A stretch of 64,000 bases of DNA from Segatella salivae DSM 15606 (lineage in GTDB: Bacteria; Bacteroidota; Bacteroidia; Bacteroidales; Bacteroidaceae), in assembly GCF_000185845.1 (NCBI RefSeq), contig NZ_GL629647.1, forward strand, positions 2,830,766-2,894,765, read 5' to 3'. The first letter of the stretch is position 1; each line of letters starts with the position of its first letter. The position numbers were made by a program, and so were the translations under genes. This document shows positions 9,381 through 19,078 of this stretch, piece after piece. The notes beneath the pieces are model-generated. The model saw only the letters and a list, made by a program, of their open reading frames with translations, had not been told where the DNA came from and made no database searches.

Positions 9381-10898
9381 TCAGTGCAACAGGGGATGTC
9401 TTTCACTGATGATATAATAGATTCTCATGAGAGAAAACACGGCAATATAGAGGCAAATGGTTTGCGAAATACTGATTTTTCCACTATCAATTGCAGCATA
9501 AGGCAGGTGAGAAATGGTTGTGACGGCAGTGTTCATCCAGCCTGCAATCATTGTCATGAGGTTGATAATCCATGTTTGTAAGGCAGGAATTAGCATTGAA
9601 ACAAAAGCTAAAAGGGCAAGATAGAGGATGGCAGTTGCGGCAGGAATGACGATGAAATTCGTCAAAAGGAAGTATGTTGCGAAGTTTCCGAAGTAGTGAA
9701 GTAACAGTGGAAACGTGAGCATTTGAGCCGAAAGTGAGATGCAAATCATGCCCCATGCCCATCGAAGCAGGCAGTTTGTGGGGTAAACAGCATAGAATAA
9801 GGGCTTATAGGCAATGAGAATACCGGCTACAGCCATAAAAGAGAGCTGGAAACTAATGTCCCACAACATCATGGGTTGAGGCAAAAGTACGACCAAAGCA
9901 GCCAAAGCAAGACTATTGAAGTCTTGATTTTCTTCGTTCGATAGGGTGGAAAGTGCATAAATTGTGAGCATAACGGCACTGCGAATAGCCGAAGATGGGA
10001 GGCCAACGAAGAGGGCAAAGGCCCACGCTGCAATGATAGAGAGGAAGATTCCCAAGGCATTTCGTCTGAAAACGAGCAAGAAAATGCTGAAGATAATGCC
10101 GATGTGCAGACCCGAAAGTGCCAGTACATGACTTGCACCTGAACGCGAATATGCTTCGCGAGTGGCTTTACTGATAGCCTCACGATGGCCTAACACCATG
10201 GCTTGTAGAATTGCTTTGTCTTGTTGTTCAATGTCAGTTGAGGTCGTGAAATGACGTAAGATGTGGTCGCGAAACTGCCTGATGTGCAGGGTGATTCGTT
10301 GCCAACGACTCAATGTAATGGGGAATTTTGCCGTGTGAAACTGGTTGTAGGGAATGAAGGTTTCTGCCTGATAGCCATGGCGTCTGAGCCAAAGCGCATA
10401 GTCGAAAGATGTGTTTTTCCAATGGTTTTGTGGTTTATTGAGCACCGAAGTGGCGATGATTCCGTTGCAAACCTGTAGTTGCATGGGCCTGTTGGGGTCG
10501 TTAAGGATAGTGGTTTTGACTTTCATGGCCTCGCGAAGCGCCTGCCCATTCAGTCGTGTCAGCATCAAGTCGCAGCGCCATGTCTTGCCTTTCAGCGTGG
10601 GAGTGCTTGTAATGATTCCCTCGAAATGACTGATTCCATGGGGCAATGGGCGGTCGGCCTTTTGGTTACTCCTGCTGATGAGTGCTGCGCCGAGCGTCAG
10701 TGTGACGAAAAGAATACAGCAGTTTTGCCATTTAGGAGGCTTGAACAGAAAGGCCGCAACAAGGCCAATACTGGCACAAATGGCCCAAAAGCCTGTGCCA
10801 AGTGTGGGATAGCAGACTTCACCGACAATGATTCCGATGGCTAAATAGAGTGCAATGCGGAGCAGAGGAAACCGTTGTAGAAAGCCGTTTACCTGCAT
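9381..10898 (-). CDS. ComEC/Rec2-family membrane protein without a metallo-beta-lactamase domain
   Basis: Polytopic inner-membrane protein of 505 residues related to the ComEC DNA-uptake channel. The N-terminus has two or three membrane segments and a DUF4131-like OB-fold region (about 30-190). It is followed by the competence domain with the hallmark SHVLALSGLHIGII (about 235-250) and eight or so further helices. It stops after the membrane domain, so the C-terminal nuclease-like metallo-beta-lactamase domain of the long ComEC form is absent. It begins 2 bases after the susD stop, so it is probably in the same transcript. A role in DNA uptake is inferred from the family only. Confidence 0.88.
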   Translation of the reverse strand: MQVNGFLQRFPLLRIALYLAIGIIVGEVCYPTLGTGFWAICASIGLVAAFLFKPPKWQNCCILFVTLTLGAALISRSNQKADRPLPHGISHFEGIITSTPTLKGKTWRCDLMLTRLNGQALREAMKVKTTILNDPNRPMQLQVCNGIIATSVLNKPQNHWKNTSFDYALWLRRHGYQAETFIPYNQFHTAKFPITLSRWQRITLHIRQFRDHILRHFTTSTDIEQQDKAILQAMVLGHREAISKATREAYSRSGASHVLALSGLHIGIIFSIFLLVFRRNALGIFLSIIAAWAFALFVGLPSSAIRSAVMLTIYALSTLSNEENQDFNSLALAALVVLLPQPMMLWDISFQLSFMAVAGILIAYKPLFYAVYPTNCLLRWAWGMICISLSAQMLTFPLLLHYFGNFATYFLLTNFIVIPAATAILYLALLAFVSMLIPALQTWIINLMTMIAGWMNTAVTTISHLPYAAIDSGKISISQTICLYIAVFSLMRIYYIISERHPLLH

Positions 10899-10900
10899 TT

Positions 10901-12502
10901 CTACTTATAACCAGGATTTTGTTTGAGGTTAAGATTAAGCTTAAGTACATTCGTCGGAATAGGAAACAGCGTGGTAAATCCGCTGCTTTCTCCCTCAATG
11001 GGTTGCCGAAGGTCATACGCTTTGTGGAAAAGTCCGAAGCGAATGAGGTCATTGCGTCTCCAGCCTTCCCACATAAGTTCAAGCAAACGCTCGTCAAGCA
11101 GGGTGGAAAGTGTGGCATGTCGCGATGGCATTCCAGCGCGATGGCGCACGAGATTAAGCTCATTGTCTCCATTTCTGCCGCTTCTGACGAGTGCTTCTGA
11201 CTTCATCAGCAACACATCGGCATAGCGAAAGAGCACAATATCGTTGTCTTGTAGGCGACCATCATCAAAGGCTGCGCGGTCAATCTCATACTTTGCCATG
11301 CGTGCTCCGGCTGTCTTTTCATATTTACTTGCAGTTAAACTCAACGCCACTTTAGTCGGATAATACACCAAAGGCTCTCCATCGGGCATATAAACTAACT
11401 TTCCATCCACGCGAACGGTATCGCTAAAGAAGTTTATTCTGTAGCGTTTGTCCTCCTCAGGTGTGGCATATCCGTAGGTCTTTAAGGTTGAAAGTGTAGC
11501 ACAAGTGCCGTTTTCAGAGTCCTGTTTATAGGCACCTCCATGGCTGTAATGACGGCTTCGGAAGAGATAAAGGAATTTATTGGTGTAGAGAGTCTTGTCC
11601 ATCGGGATGGTGAAAAGATTCTCTTTGGAGTTCTCATTGTGTACAATGAAGTTGTCAGCATAGTTATTTTCAAGGGTATAACCGGCTTGAGTTATCTTAT
11701 CACAACATGCAATACATGCTTGGAAAGCAGGCAGTTGATGACCATTAATGTTGAAAGTCATCGTATCATCTCCTATATATACTTCGTGGTTTAGCAATAT
11801 TTTAGCTAATAAGAAGTAGGCTATTGGCTGCGTAAATTTGCCATAATAGATGCCTTCATGATTGCTATGGACGTTTGGAAGATTAGGAATCGCCTCAAGA
11901 AGTTCGTTGATTAGCGTTATCGCTACTTGCTTTCTGGGTGACTGTTTTACCTCATTCAACGGCGTGTTTTCCTTCAAAACAAGAGGTACATTGCCCCACA
12001 TGTCCATGATATAAAAGTAGAACAATGCCCTAAGTCCACGTGCTTCGGCAGTAAATTCCTTGTATTGTTGGTCGGTAAGTAAAGCCTTGTGTTGGTCTAT
12101 TTCATAAAGGGCGTTGTTGCAAAGTGACACACTATTGTATAGATAAACCCATGTGTTGTAGAGCGGAATATCGGTAGATGACCACGTGTGATGATAGAGA
12201 TTCTGCCAGAATCCGCCATCATACCAGTCGCCACCCCTAATGGGAAGCAACGCCTCATCAGTCGAAAAGGTGTTATAATCGTATACACCTCGGTAGGTAC
12301 CTTGTAGTCCTTGGCTCTCATTATAACCTCCAATCTGGTGATAAAGGTTACCAATTGTGTTGATATATAAGTTATCTGCCGTTGTGTTTAGTTTGTCTTC
12401 ACTGAGTTGATCCCTTGGATGTTCGTCAAGACAGGCATTGAATAGCAGTGTGATTCCTATGAAAAGGAAAGTCGATATGTGGGTAGATACGCTCTTCTTC
12501 AT
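10901..12502 (-). CDS. SusD/RagB-family outer-membrane lipoprotein
   Basis: Surface-exposed substrate-binding lid partner of the SusC-like porin encoded immediately upstream (11-base gap). The 533-residue protein has a lipoprotein signal ending LLFNAC (lipidated Cys near 24). It then shows the SusD-like N-terminal region with TPR helices (for example ARGLRALFYFYIMDMWG, about 150) and the C-terminal RagB/SusD domain ending in FPIPTNVLKLN with a final NPGYK. The last two segments are characteristic of the family. The ligand (glycan or peptide) cannot be decided; no carbohydrate-active gene is in the same operon. Confidence 0.94.
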   Translation of the reverse strand: MKKSVSTHISTFLFIGITLLFNACLDEHPRDQLSEDKLNTTADNLYINTIGNLYHQIGGYNESQGLQGTYRGVYDYNTFSTDEALLPIRGGDWYDGGFWQNLYHHTWSSTDIPLYNTWVYLYNSVSLCNNALYEIDQHKALLTDQQYKEFTAEARGLRALFYFYIMDMWGNVPLVLKENTPLNEVKQSPRKQVAITLINELLEAIPNLPNVHSNHEGIYYGKFTQPIAYFLLAKILLNHEVYIGDDTMTFNINGHQLPAFQACIACCDKITQAGYTLENNYADNFIVHNENSKENLFTIPMDKTLYTNKFLYLFRSRHYSHGGAYKQDSENGTCATLSTLKTYGYATPEEDKRYRINFFSDTVRVDGKLVYMPDGEPLVYYPTKVALSLTASKYEKTAGARMAKYEIDRAAFDDGRLQDNDIVLFRYADVLLMKSEALVRSGRNGDNELNLVRHRAGMPSRHATLSTLLDERLLELMWEGWRRNDLIRFGLFHKAYDLRQPIEGESSGFTTLFPIPTNVLKLNLNLKQNPGYK

Positions 12503-12513
12503 GTGGATTTGGA

Positions 12514-15222
12514 CTAAAATTGAATGTTTATGCCGAGAGAATATGCACGGAACGGCGGATAGGTTCGCTTGTCGTCAATTCCTAAAGTGTTATTAACGAT
12601 GGTGCTGTTTAACATTGGAGTTTGTCCACTATAGCCTGTAATTGTGGCCAAGTTATTTACAGAACACGACACACGTAGGGCGCTTATATAGTGTGACTTG
12701 ATAGGAATGTTCCAACCAATCGTTAGATAATCGAAGTTAATATAGTCTCCGCGTTCGAGCCAATAGTCTGTAGCAATCTGGTCTTTGATATTCATCTTTG
12801 GCGCTTTGGCAAGCACATTATAGTCTGGAAAGCTTGACATGTTCATGTAAGTAAGGCTGGTTGCATTATAGATCTTATGCCCAAAGGCTCCATTTATCTG
12901 TAGAGTGACATCGAAATCTTTATATCGGAAGCCGATGTTTGAACCCAAAGTCCATTTCGGAGTGGCTTGTCCTGCAATGTAACGGTCGCCTCCATCCTCC
13001 AAGTTTACAGCCCCATTATGGTCTAAATCGGCAATCGTGTAGCTGTAACTTCCATTGTCGTTAACGTGCAATCCCGTGCAATGCGGGAGATAAAATACCC
13101 CAAGTGGCTGCCCAACTACCTGATAAACGATGTTGTTATTACCGCCATGAAAGCCCGCACCATTAAGCTGTCCGATGCCTAAAACGTCTGCAGCGGTGAG
13201 GTGATTACCATTATATTCGCCCGAGAGAGATATCAGTTTGTTCTTCTGAATGGCGACATTCATGTTGATGTTTAGTTCCATATCTTTCCGCGATATGGGT
13301 GTAATGCCAAGACCAAACTCAACTCCGCTGTTGCTCATCTTACCGAGATTGGCCAGGAATTTATTAAAGGTGAAGGGAGGAACTGGCACGTCATAGAGGT
13401 ATAACATGTTGGTAATCATGCTGTAATAGTACTCGGCAGTGAAGACGATTCGATTGTTAAGTAGAGATAAATCCGTACCAATGTTAAATGTACTACGCGT
13501 TTCCCACTTTAAGTTTGGATTCGTATTGCGGAATTCTCCGAATGTAGTTGTTGGCGAATCTCTAAAGCTGATCACTCCCGTTGGACGCAAAAGAGCCATT
13601 GAATAATAGGAGTCGATGCCACCTTGGTTACCACTTTGTCCATAGCCCACACGCACTTTCCAAAGATTAACGACATTGGTGAGTGGCTTGAAAAAGGGTT
13701 CTTGGCTTACAATCCAAGCCGTTGCAACTGATGGAAAGAAGCCCCATTTGTTGTTTTTCCCAAATAAACTACTGCCATCTGCACGCAGATTGAGGTCTAA
13801 AAGATAACGATTCATCAGCGAATATCCCACACTTCCCATCACAGAAACAAGTGCGGGATCACTATATTCTGAGCCAGTTCCCCCATAAGGACGAAGCGAA
13901 CCAGCGGCTAAATTGTTATATCCGATGTCATTAGTTGTAAAGCCTTTCACTGTTGTCCAAAAGCCTTTGCGCTGACTTTTCTGGTATTCCATCATACCAC
14001 TTGCCTTGAGTTTGTGCACACCCCATTGTTGATTATACTCTAAAGTGGCATTACCGAGCCACTCTTCACTCTTGTGTTCACCGCGAAAAGCCTGTCCTTG
14101 TGCCCATACCCAAGTAGGGAAATACGATGCATTTTCAAGCGAATTATAACTATAACTGCCAAATAAGAGCAGATGAAGTGACGGAGAAAGTTTGAAGTTT
14201 AGACCCAAATGGGTGTTGAAAATCATGTTCTGTTCGTGGTCTTTCTTCCTCATTTCAGCCAGTGGAGAGGCTATCTGACTCGCACTACCATTGCGATCCC
14301 ATCCGCCCTGTGCATTCATTCCTTCAGGGAAAGTGGGGTTTTGTGTGGCAGCACCATAAAAGAGTTTCTGTTCATCGGCAATGTATTTGTTGTGTTGTGT
14401 CGCACCAAACACGCCAAAATCAATTTCTAACAACTTGTCGAAAGCACGTTGTATGAGGTCAAATTTGGCTGTAAAGTTACGCCTTTCTGTAATCTTTACC
14501 ACCATCTCATGCTGCATTACACCCACCGAAGCGCGATAGTTTCCGTCGTTTGTACCACCACTAAAGGCGATGTGATGCTTCTGAACGAAGCCTGTTCTCG
14601 TAATAGCGTCTTGAAAATTAGAATCATATCCGCCGTCAACCACACTGAAACCAAGTTGTTTTGCCGTACGAATATAGTCGTGAGCTGATAGCATTTTCAA
14701 CTTATTATACTTCGTTTCAAACCCTATATTGCCGTCATAACTGATGTGAAACAGGTTGCCATAGCCCTTTTTCGTAGTCACCTGAATGACTCCCGCGGCT
14801 CCCTTTGCACCATATTTTGCCGTCTCTGTGGCATTCTTTAGAATCACAAAGCGCTCTATATCGGCTGGATATACCATGGAAAGTGTGGCTAAATCGCTAT
14901 AAACTCCATCGATAATGACGAGTGGATCATTGCCTCCTGTGAGCGAAGTTGTACCTCTTACGCGCACACTATTGAGTTGAGCCATGCGGTTTTCTCCTGA
15001 AGAAATGCTCACGCCTGCAGCCTGACCATTGAGTGCATTCAATACGTTTGTGACCAAACTTTTATTGATTTGTCGGGCAGTAATGATGTCTATGGGCCCT
15101 TTTGTGGTGTTAGGCACGAGGCGTTTTATGTCGATCGAGTCTGCCAGTTTTTTCTTCTTATAAGCCCAAGTGGGTGAGGCTATTAGCAAGAACGATGCAA
15201 TGAGCGGATACAGAAGTTTCAT
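12514..15222 (-). CDS. SusC/RagA-family TonB-dependent outer-membrane transporter
   Basis: TonB-linked outer-membrane porin of 902 residues that imports a ligand captured by the paired SusD. A signal peptide (about 1-20) is followed directly by a short linker and the plug domain, which carries NALNGQAAGVSI, the SVRVRGTTSLTGGNDPLVII signature and AKYGAKGAAGVIQVTTK (about 60-155). The beta-barrel ends in an aromatic final residue (SLGINIQF). The carboxypeptidase-D-like N-terminal extension usual in SusC proteins is missing, so this is a short form. No ECF sigma/anti-sigma pair or hybrid two-component regulator sits nearby. Confidence 0.94.
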   Translation of the reverse strand: MKLLYPLIASFLLIASPTWAYKKKKLADSIDIKRLVPNTTKGPIDIITARQINKSLVTNVLNALNGQAAGVSISSGENRMAQLNSVRVRGTTSLTGGNDPLVIIDGVYSDLATLSMVYPADIERFVILKNATETAKYGAKGAAGVIQVTTKKGYGNLFHISYDGNIGFETKYNKLKMLSAHDYIRTAKQLGFSVVDGGYDSNFQDAITRTGFVQKHHIAFSGGTNDGNYRASVGVMQHEMVVKITERRNFTAKFDLIQRAFDKLLEIDFGVFGATQHNKYIADEQKLFYGAATQNPTFPEGMNAQGGWDRNGSASQIASPLAEMRKKDHEQNMIFNTHLGLNFKLSPSLHLLLFGSYSYNSLENASYFPTWVWAQGQAFRGEHKSEEWLGNATLEYNQQWGVHKLKASGMMEYQKSQRKGFWTTVKGFTTNDIGYNNLAAGSLRPYGGTGSEYSDPALVSVMGSVGYSLMNRYLLDLNLRADGSSLFGKNNKWGFFPSVATAWIVSQEPFFKPLTNVVNLWKVRVGYGQSGNQGGIDSYYSMALLRPTGVISFRDSPTTTFGEFRNTNPNLKWETRSTFNIGTDLSLLNNRIVFTAEYYYSMITNMLYLYDVPVPPFTFNKFLANLGKMSNSGVEFGLGITPISRKDMELNINMNVAIQKNKLISLSGEYNGNHLTAADVLGIGQLNGAGFHGGNNNIVYQVVGQPLGVFYLPHCTGLHVNDNGSYSYTIADLDHNGAVNLEDGGDRYIAGQATPKWTLGSNIGFRYKDFDVTLQINGAFGHKIYNATSLTYMNMSSFPDYNVLAKAPKMNIKDQIATDYWLERGDYINFDYLTIGWNIPIKSHYISALRVSCSVNNLATITGYSGQTPMLNSTIVNNTLGIDDKRTYPPFRAYSLGINIQF

Positions 15223-15254
15223 TTTAGGGCGTAATCTTATTCATGTTTATAGTG

Positions 15255-15262
15255 CAAATATA
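15255..15262 (-). promoter_or_regulatory. -7 box of the susC-susD-comEC transcript
   Basis: TATATTTG on the minus strand (15262-15255) lies about 33 bases before the susC ATG and immediately after the terminator of the upstream gene. No good -33 TTTG is visible. Confidence 0.55.
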
Positions 15263-15263
15263 A

Positions 15264-15302
15264 TAAAAAAAGGAGAAGTTCCACACTTCTCCTTTTATTT
15301 TT
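15264..15302 (-). terminator. Intrinsic terminator after the FMN-binding protein gene
   Basis: GGAGAAGT (15272-15279) pairs with ACTTCTCC (15285-15292) and is flanked by A-rich and T-rich runs on both sides. On the minus strand it is followed by TTTTTTT. It lies between the FMN-binding gene and the susC -7 box. Confidence 0.85.
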
Positions 15303-15324
15303 TTTGAGCTTTTATGGCTCAATA

Positions 15325-15726
15325 TCATTTATTCTTGTTGTAATAGGCTAAGCCAAGAGCCACATTTTTCTTTAAGGCTTTCGATGAATATGTAGCTCCA
15401 CTAACGCCGTCTACATCCATTTTGGCAGCCTTTGAAACGCTTTTCCCAGTAAATTCTGACAATAAAGCCTTCGCCTTATCAAAGAATTTAGGCGTTTCAT
15501 GATTAGGAAGTGTTTCGATTTTCGCAATCTTATTCTTCACAATGAATATCTTAACAGGGGTTGTTCCCTTAAATCCTTTGACATTCTTACTTAGTAATTC
15601 TGTGTTGATTACCGTCGTATCGTTATCCTTTGTCATGATGTTTTCGCTTGGCATAGCACTCATCATGATGGCTACCATCGCACAAATGGTGATGGCTGTC
15701 AATAGCCCATTCATTCTCTTTTTCAT
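15325..15726 (-). CDS. Exported FMN-binding domain protein
   Basis: Small exported protein (133 residues) made of one FMN-binding domain like those of RnfG/NqrC. An N-terminal hydrophobic segment (about 8-24) acts as a signal or anchor. The SGATYSS motif near residue 110 is the [S/T]GA[T/S] signature where a threonine is covalently flavinylated in the family. It is probably a periplasmic flavoprotein in electron transfer. It has its own -7 box (TAACTTTG, minus strand 15769-15762) and its own terminator, so it appears monocistronic. The redox partner is unknown. Confidence 0.85.
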   Translation of the reverse strand: MKKRMNGLLTAITICAMVAIMMSAMPSENIMTKDNDTTVINTELLSKNVKGFKGTTPVKIFIVKNKIAKIETLPNHETPKFFDKAKALLSEFTGKSVSKAAKMDVDGVSGATYSSKALKKNVALGLAYYNKNK

Positions 15727-15761
15727 TGTTTTTGTCCTTAAATAAACTAATAATAGGGCTG

Positions 15762-15769
15762 CAAAGTTA
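15762..15769 (-). promoter_or_regulatory. -7 box of the FMN-binding protein gene
   Basis: TAACTTTG on the minus strand lies about 36 bases before the ATG. The -33 element is unclear. Confidence 0.55.
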
Positions 15770-15848
15770 GCAAATTAAAATGAAAAGTGAAAGACTTTGC
15801 GTGAAGAATTTGTGTTTTTGGCGCTACTTCGACGGTGTAAACAGGGGC

Positions 15849-15903
15849 TGATTTATATGAAATTATGCGACAAAAAGATGACTTTATGGTGACGAATTCC
15901 CCC
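15849..15903 (+). repeat. 22-bp periodic array, locus C1
   Basis: TGATTTATATG (15849), CAAAAAGATGA (15871) and CGAATTCCCCC (15893) are exactly 22 bases apart. The intervening 11-mers are AAATTATGCGA and CTTTATGGTGA. It is a degenerate match to the window-wide unit. Confidence 0.5.
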
Positions 15904-16108
15904 TAACTTCTATGCAAATACAGGCATAGTGCAAAGTGTGTTAAAAGTTATCGCGATTATTTACAAATGCTTTTGCACAACCAACGAATTTAGAACGCTC
16001 GATACTTTCTGTCTGAAAACACGCCGTTTTTCATCATTTCATAACCTATTATATATTAGGTAGTTGTGAGAAATCAATCGAAAGACGAGGTCATGACATG
16101 TGAGAAGA

Positions 16109-16218
16109 TGATGCTATTTCAGTCGTTTTATGCTGTCATCTCTATCGTTTCATCGACTCATCTCAGGCAAATTGGCGTGTGATTTGCGTCATTTTGCACA
16201 ACAAAGAGGCTCATTTTT
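16109..16218 (-). repeat. 22-bp periodic array, locus C2 (minus orientation)
   Basis: Read on the minus strand, the units are AAAAATGAGCC (16218-16208), CAAAATGACGC (16196-16186), CAATTTGCCTG (16174-16164), TGAAACGATAG (16152-16142) and TAAAACGACTG (16130-16120). All are exactly 22 bases apart. The interleaved 11-mers from the second unit on start with AAAT, AGAT, AGAT and AAAT. Confidence 0.75.
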
Positions 16219-16455
16219 TATGAAAAAGTGAGGTGGAGCGCGATTTTATCCCTGTTTTTTGTCGTTTTATTCTGTAGATGATGGGTTGGCGAAGTGTTAA
16301 ATATTGGGATACAATCTTTACAGCATCAGCCTGCTAATGCTGTGAACTTCCACCTCCTTTGAAGGCTGAAAACCATGACATTTTATGCCCTTTTCAGCCC
16401 CATAAGCTTTCATGCACCTGGCGTCTTATTGCCCAATGCAGCATGGTTTGCTCGC

Positions 16456-18963
16456 TTAGAAGAGCACATCTTTAAGTTTTTGATAGAGGAAAGAAAGCAT
16501 TAGCAACAGCAAACCGAGGCTGATGAAGACCACAATCTTGCCAAGTGCTGCCATCGACCACACGTCGATAAGGATTAATTTGCCTAAAACGATGCCGAAT
16601 TCAGCCAAACTTACCATTCTCACCTCCTTGCTCTTGCTACGCATTCCAATAACCATGAGGATGAAAGCAGCCAGTCCCAACGAGAGGGAGAAGCCTGCAT
16701 CGAAGCTCGGATTGTAGAAAGTGAGCAGCAGAAGTCGGGCACCTGTGAGCCACACGAGAGTTGAAAGGGCTGCAAAGACAGAGCGAGTGAGATGATTTTC
16801 CCATTGTAATGATGCCATTTTCTGAATGACATAAGCCATCAATATTACGACAGTTAGCGTTGAAATCCATTGCAAAGCCAAGACCGATGGCAGGCGGAAT
16901 GCATCACCACTCCATATATTTAGCATATAGATAAAGGTGATGGCGCAGAGCAAAATGACATAGGCCAGCTTATATTTTCTAACTTTGAATCGGCGATGCA
17001 GCAACAAAGTGCCGACCAAAAGCATGGTGGTTATCGTCAGCGCACTGGCAGCATTGGCTGTAAATTCATTCAAATTGGCTGTAAATTCATCAGAGAACGC
17101 GATATAAACGAAGAAGAAACCTATCGCATAGGCAATGACATTGCATGGTGTAAAGCGTAGCAGACGGCGGCCTTTGCTAAAGAGTCGTCGGTTGCGTTGC
17201 ATGATGATAGCAGCTAAGAACGAGCAAACTGCAAACGTAAATAACGATAGGAAGTGGCTGTTCAGAAACATCTTAAAAGCAAAAATCCCATGATCTGAGT
17301 CTTGAAATACTCCCAATGTCAAGCAAAGAATAAAGGAAAGAGCGGCTAATACTGCTGCAGTGCATTCATAAATGACTGATTTCTCTTTCGTAAAGAGCCA
17401 TAACAGCAATACGGATTCAGTGGACCAAGTGATGAGAATGGCTGAACTATTGAACAATAATGGCACACCTATCGATGCAAAAGCTATCGTAAGGGCGAGC
17501 ATAAAGTTGCGTAATGTGTCGTGACCTGATATGCGAAAGCGCAAGAAGAGATAGAAAACAAGATATACAATCGCAATGAAGAACGACAAATATCCGGTTT
17601 CTTTACTTCCAAATGCAATCTCCTCGATGAGGTAACCACCATAAAGTAGATAGGCAAAACCATTCAATGTGATGACCGACAAGAGCCCTTTTCTGATGCC
17701 TCCGCCGTAAGTTGATTGCATGATGAGGCGCACAGGAATCAAGAAAATGAAGAAGAATAGGGTGGCAAAGCCTAATAAAATGGAGAAGAGATGTGGGGGA
17801 GTAGGGAATAAATCGCTTTCTATGACCGTCTGCAGGAGGATGAAATAGGTGAAGACAAAAGCCACAATAGGCAGTAATCCCCATTTTTTATATAGGGCAA
17901 GTACAAACATTCCGAGGTTAAGAATGCTGAGATAGGTTTGTAAAACAATGATGTTTCCGGTGTCAGAACTAATGATAAAGGGTGCAATAAAGCCTCCGAT
18001 GAGGGCTGTTACGGCTAATTCGAGGCGATTATAGCGTATGGAAACCGCCGCCATAAATATCGTTGTGAAGCACAAAATGACGAAAGCTGCGGTCTGAGAG
18101 AACAGCTGATAGTAGTGGAAAGCAATGGAAACCGTGAGATAGAACACTGCAAAGGCGCCACCGGCGAGCAGTGAACTCAGCGTGTAATAGCGTTTGTGAA
18201 TCCATTGAGCCACGCCAAGCATGGCAATACCCACGCCAAATCCCAAGATGGTGCGAGCCACTTCATTGATCCAGTTCTGGTCAATGGCATACTTAACAAA
18301 GTAGGCTATGCCGAGAATAAAGACGAGAATACCAATCTTTCCGAATAGATTTTCGCCGATGAATCGTTCAAAATTCGTCGTCATCACCTTTGAATCATCG
18401 GATGACGGAGCCTGCGCCGTGGTGTGAGCAGGTTGGATTGGAGTCGTTTTTGCAGTCTTGTCGGTGGTTGTTTGGACAGCAATAGGGTCGGTGTGTGGCT
18501 TATTTGAAGTGGTGATTGCAATGGAAGAAGGTTTGCTTTGCGTAGTAGCTACCTCTTCGTTTGCAATGGTTTGTTTTTCTTTTGCAGGCTTCTGATTTTC
18601 AGTTTCAGTAGTTTTCACGGCAACAGCGATGGTTGGTGGCTGTTCAATGCGTTGCTCAATAGTGGCTGTTTTGACAGCTTCGTGTGGCTCGTTGCCCTTT
18701 TCTTCTGTCGCGGTTATAGGCGAAACGGATTGTGCAGAAGGTGTATTTGCATCGGTTTCTACCACCTTTGCAGTCGTTTCTTCCGCCACTTTATCATCAG
18801 TTTCAACGGATTTGAAAGCAGCGTTCTTTAGTGTAGACAACTCCGATTGAATAGCATCGAGTGACTTGTTGATATCCGAGAGTCGCTGAAGGATAATGAG
18901 TGTGAGTAGTGCAAAGCCGATTACAGCAAGCAAAGGCAATACAATGATTATGTCAAAATTCAT
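16456..18963 (-). CDS. DUF2339 large polytopic membrane protein
   Basis: Very hydrophobic inner-membrane protein (835 residues) of the DUF2339 family, function unknown. It starts with one transmembrane helix (about 5-26) and a short coiled coil. A Thr/Lys/Glu-rich low-complexity segment follows (about 55-195), then more than 20 transmembrane helices. The motif ENLFGKIGILVFILG (about 205-220) marks the start of the family domain. Near residues 620-640 a 7-residue unit is duplicated in tandem (DEFTANL-NEFTANA), matching a 21-bp direct repeat in the DNA. It is a single gene between an FMN-binding gene and the glycoside hydrolase operon. No function can be assigned. Confidence 0.85.
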   Translation of the reverse strand: MNFDIIIVLPLLAVIGFALLTLIILQRLSDINKSLDAIQSELSTLKNAAFKSVETDDKVAEETTAKVVETDANTPSAQSVSPITATEEKGNEPHEAVKTATIEQRIEQPPTIAVAVKTTETENQKPAKEKQTIANEEVATTQSKPSSIAITTSNKPHTDPIAVQTTTDKTAKTTPIQPAHTTAQAPSSDDSKVMTTNFERFIGENLFGKIGILVFILGIAYFVKYAIDQNWINEVARTILGFGVGIAMLGVAQWIHKRYYTLSSLLAGGAFAVFYLTVSIAFHYYQLFSQTAAFVILCFTTIFMAAVSIRYNRLELAVTALIGGFIAPFIISSDTGNIIVLQTYLSILNLGMFVLALYKKWGLLPIVAFVFTYFILLQTVIESDLFPTPPHLFSILLGFATLFFFIFLIPVRLIMQSTYGGGIRKGLLSVITLNGFAYLLYGGYLIEEIAFGSKETGYLSFFIAIVYLVFYLFLRFRISGHDTLRNFMLALTIAFASIGVPLLFNSSAILITWSTESVLLLWLFTKEKSVIYECTAAVLAALSFILCLTLGVFQDSDHGIFAFKMFLNSHFLSLFTFAVCSFLAAIIMQRNRRLFSKGRRLLRFTPCNVIAYAIGFFFVYIAFSDEFTANLNEFTANAASALTITTMLLVGTLLLHRRFKVRKYKLAYVILLCAITFIYMLNIWSGDAFRLPSVLALQWISTLTVVILMAYVIQKMASLQWENHLTRSVFAALSTLVWLTGARLLLLTFYNPSFDAGFSLSLGLAAFILMVIGMRSKSKEVRMVSLAEFGIVLGKLILIDVWSMAALGKIVVFISLGLLLLMLSFLYQKLKDVLF
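17053..17090. repeat. 21-bp in-frame tandem duplication within the DUF2339 gene
   Basis: ATTGGCTGTAAATTCAT occurs at 17053-17069 and again at 17074-17090, a 21-base offset that duplicates seven codons without a frame change. Confidence 0.85.
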
Positions 18964-19078
18964 CTATTTGTTTGTTGTTTCGTTGGTAAAGATAATCATT
19001 CTCCTATGGAATTTCCCCTCCTTCCATGTTAATGTTTATGAATTTAGTATGAAAATATCAAATGAAGTGATATAAAAA

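Larger units (their letters stand above)
15770..16455. other. Long intergenic region with two 22-bp arrays
   Basis: No gene is supported. The gap holds two separate periodic arrays (15849-15903 and 16109-16218), a CAGCAT/ATGCTG hairpin near 16321-16342 and T-rich stretches. Confidence 0.5.

Noticed and set aside
9381..10898. ComEC-like gene as a truncated pseudogene
   Set aside because: The competence domain is complete, the frame is open and the short form without the lactamase domain is a plausible natural architecture. No remnant of the missing domain follows.
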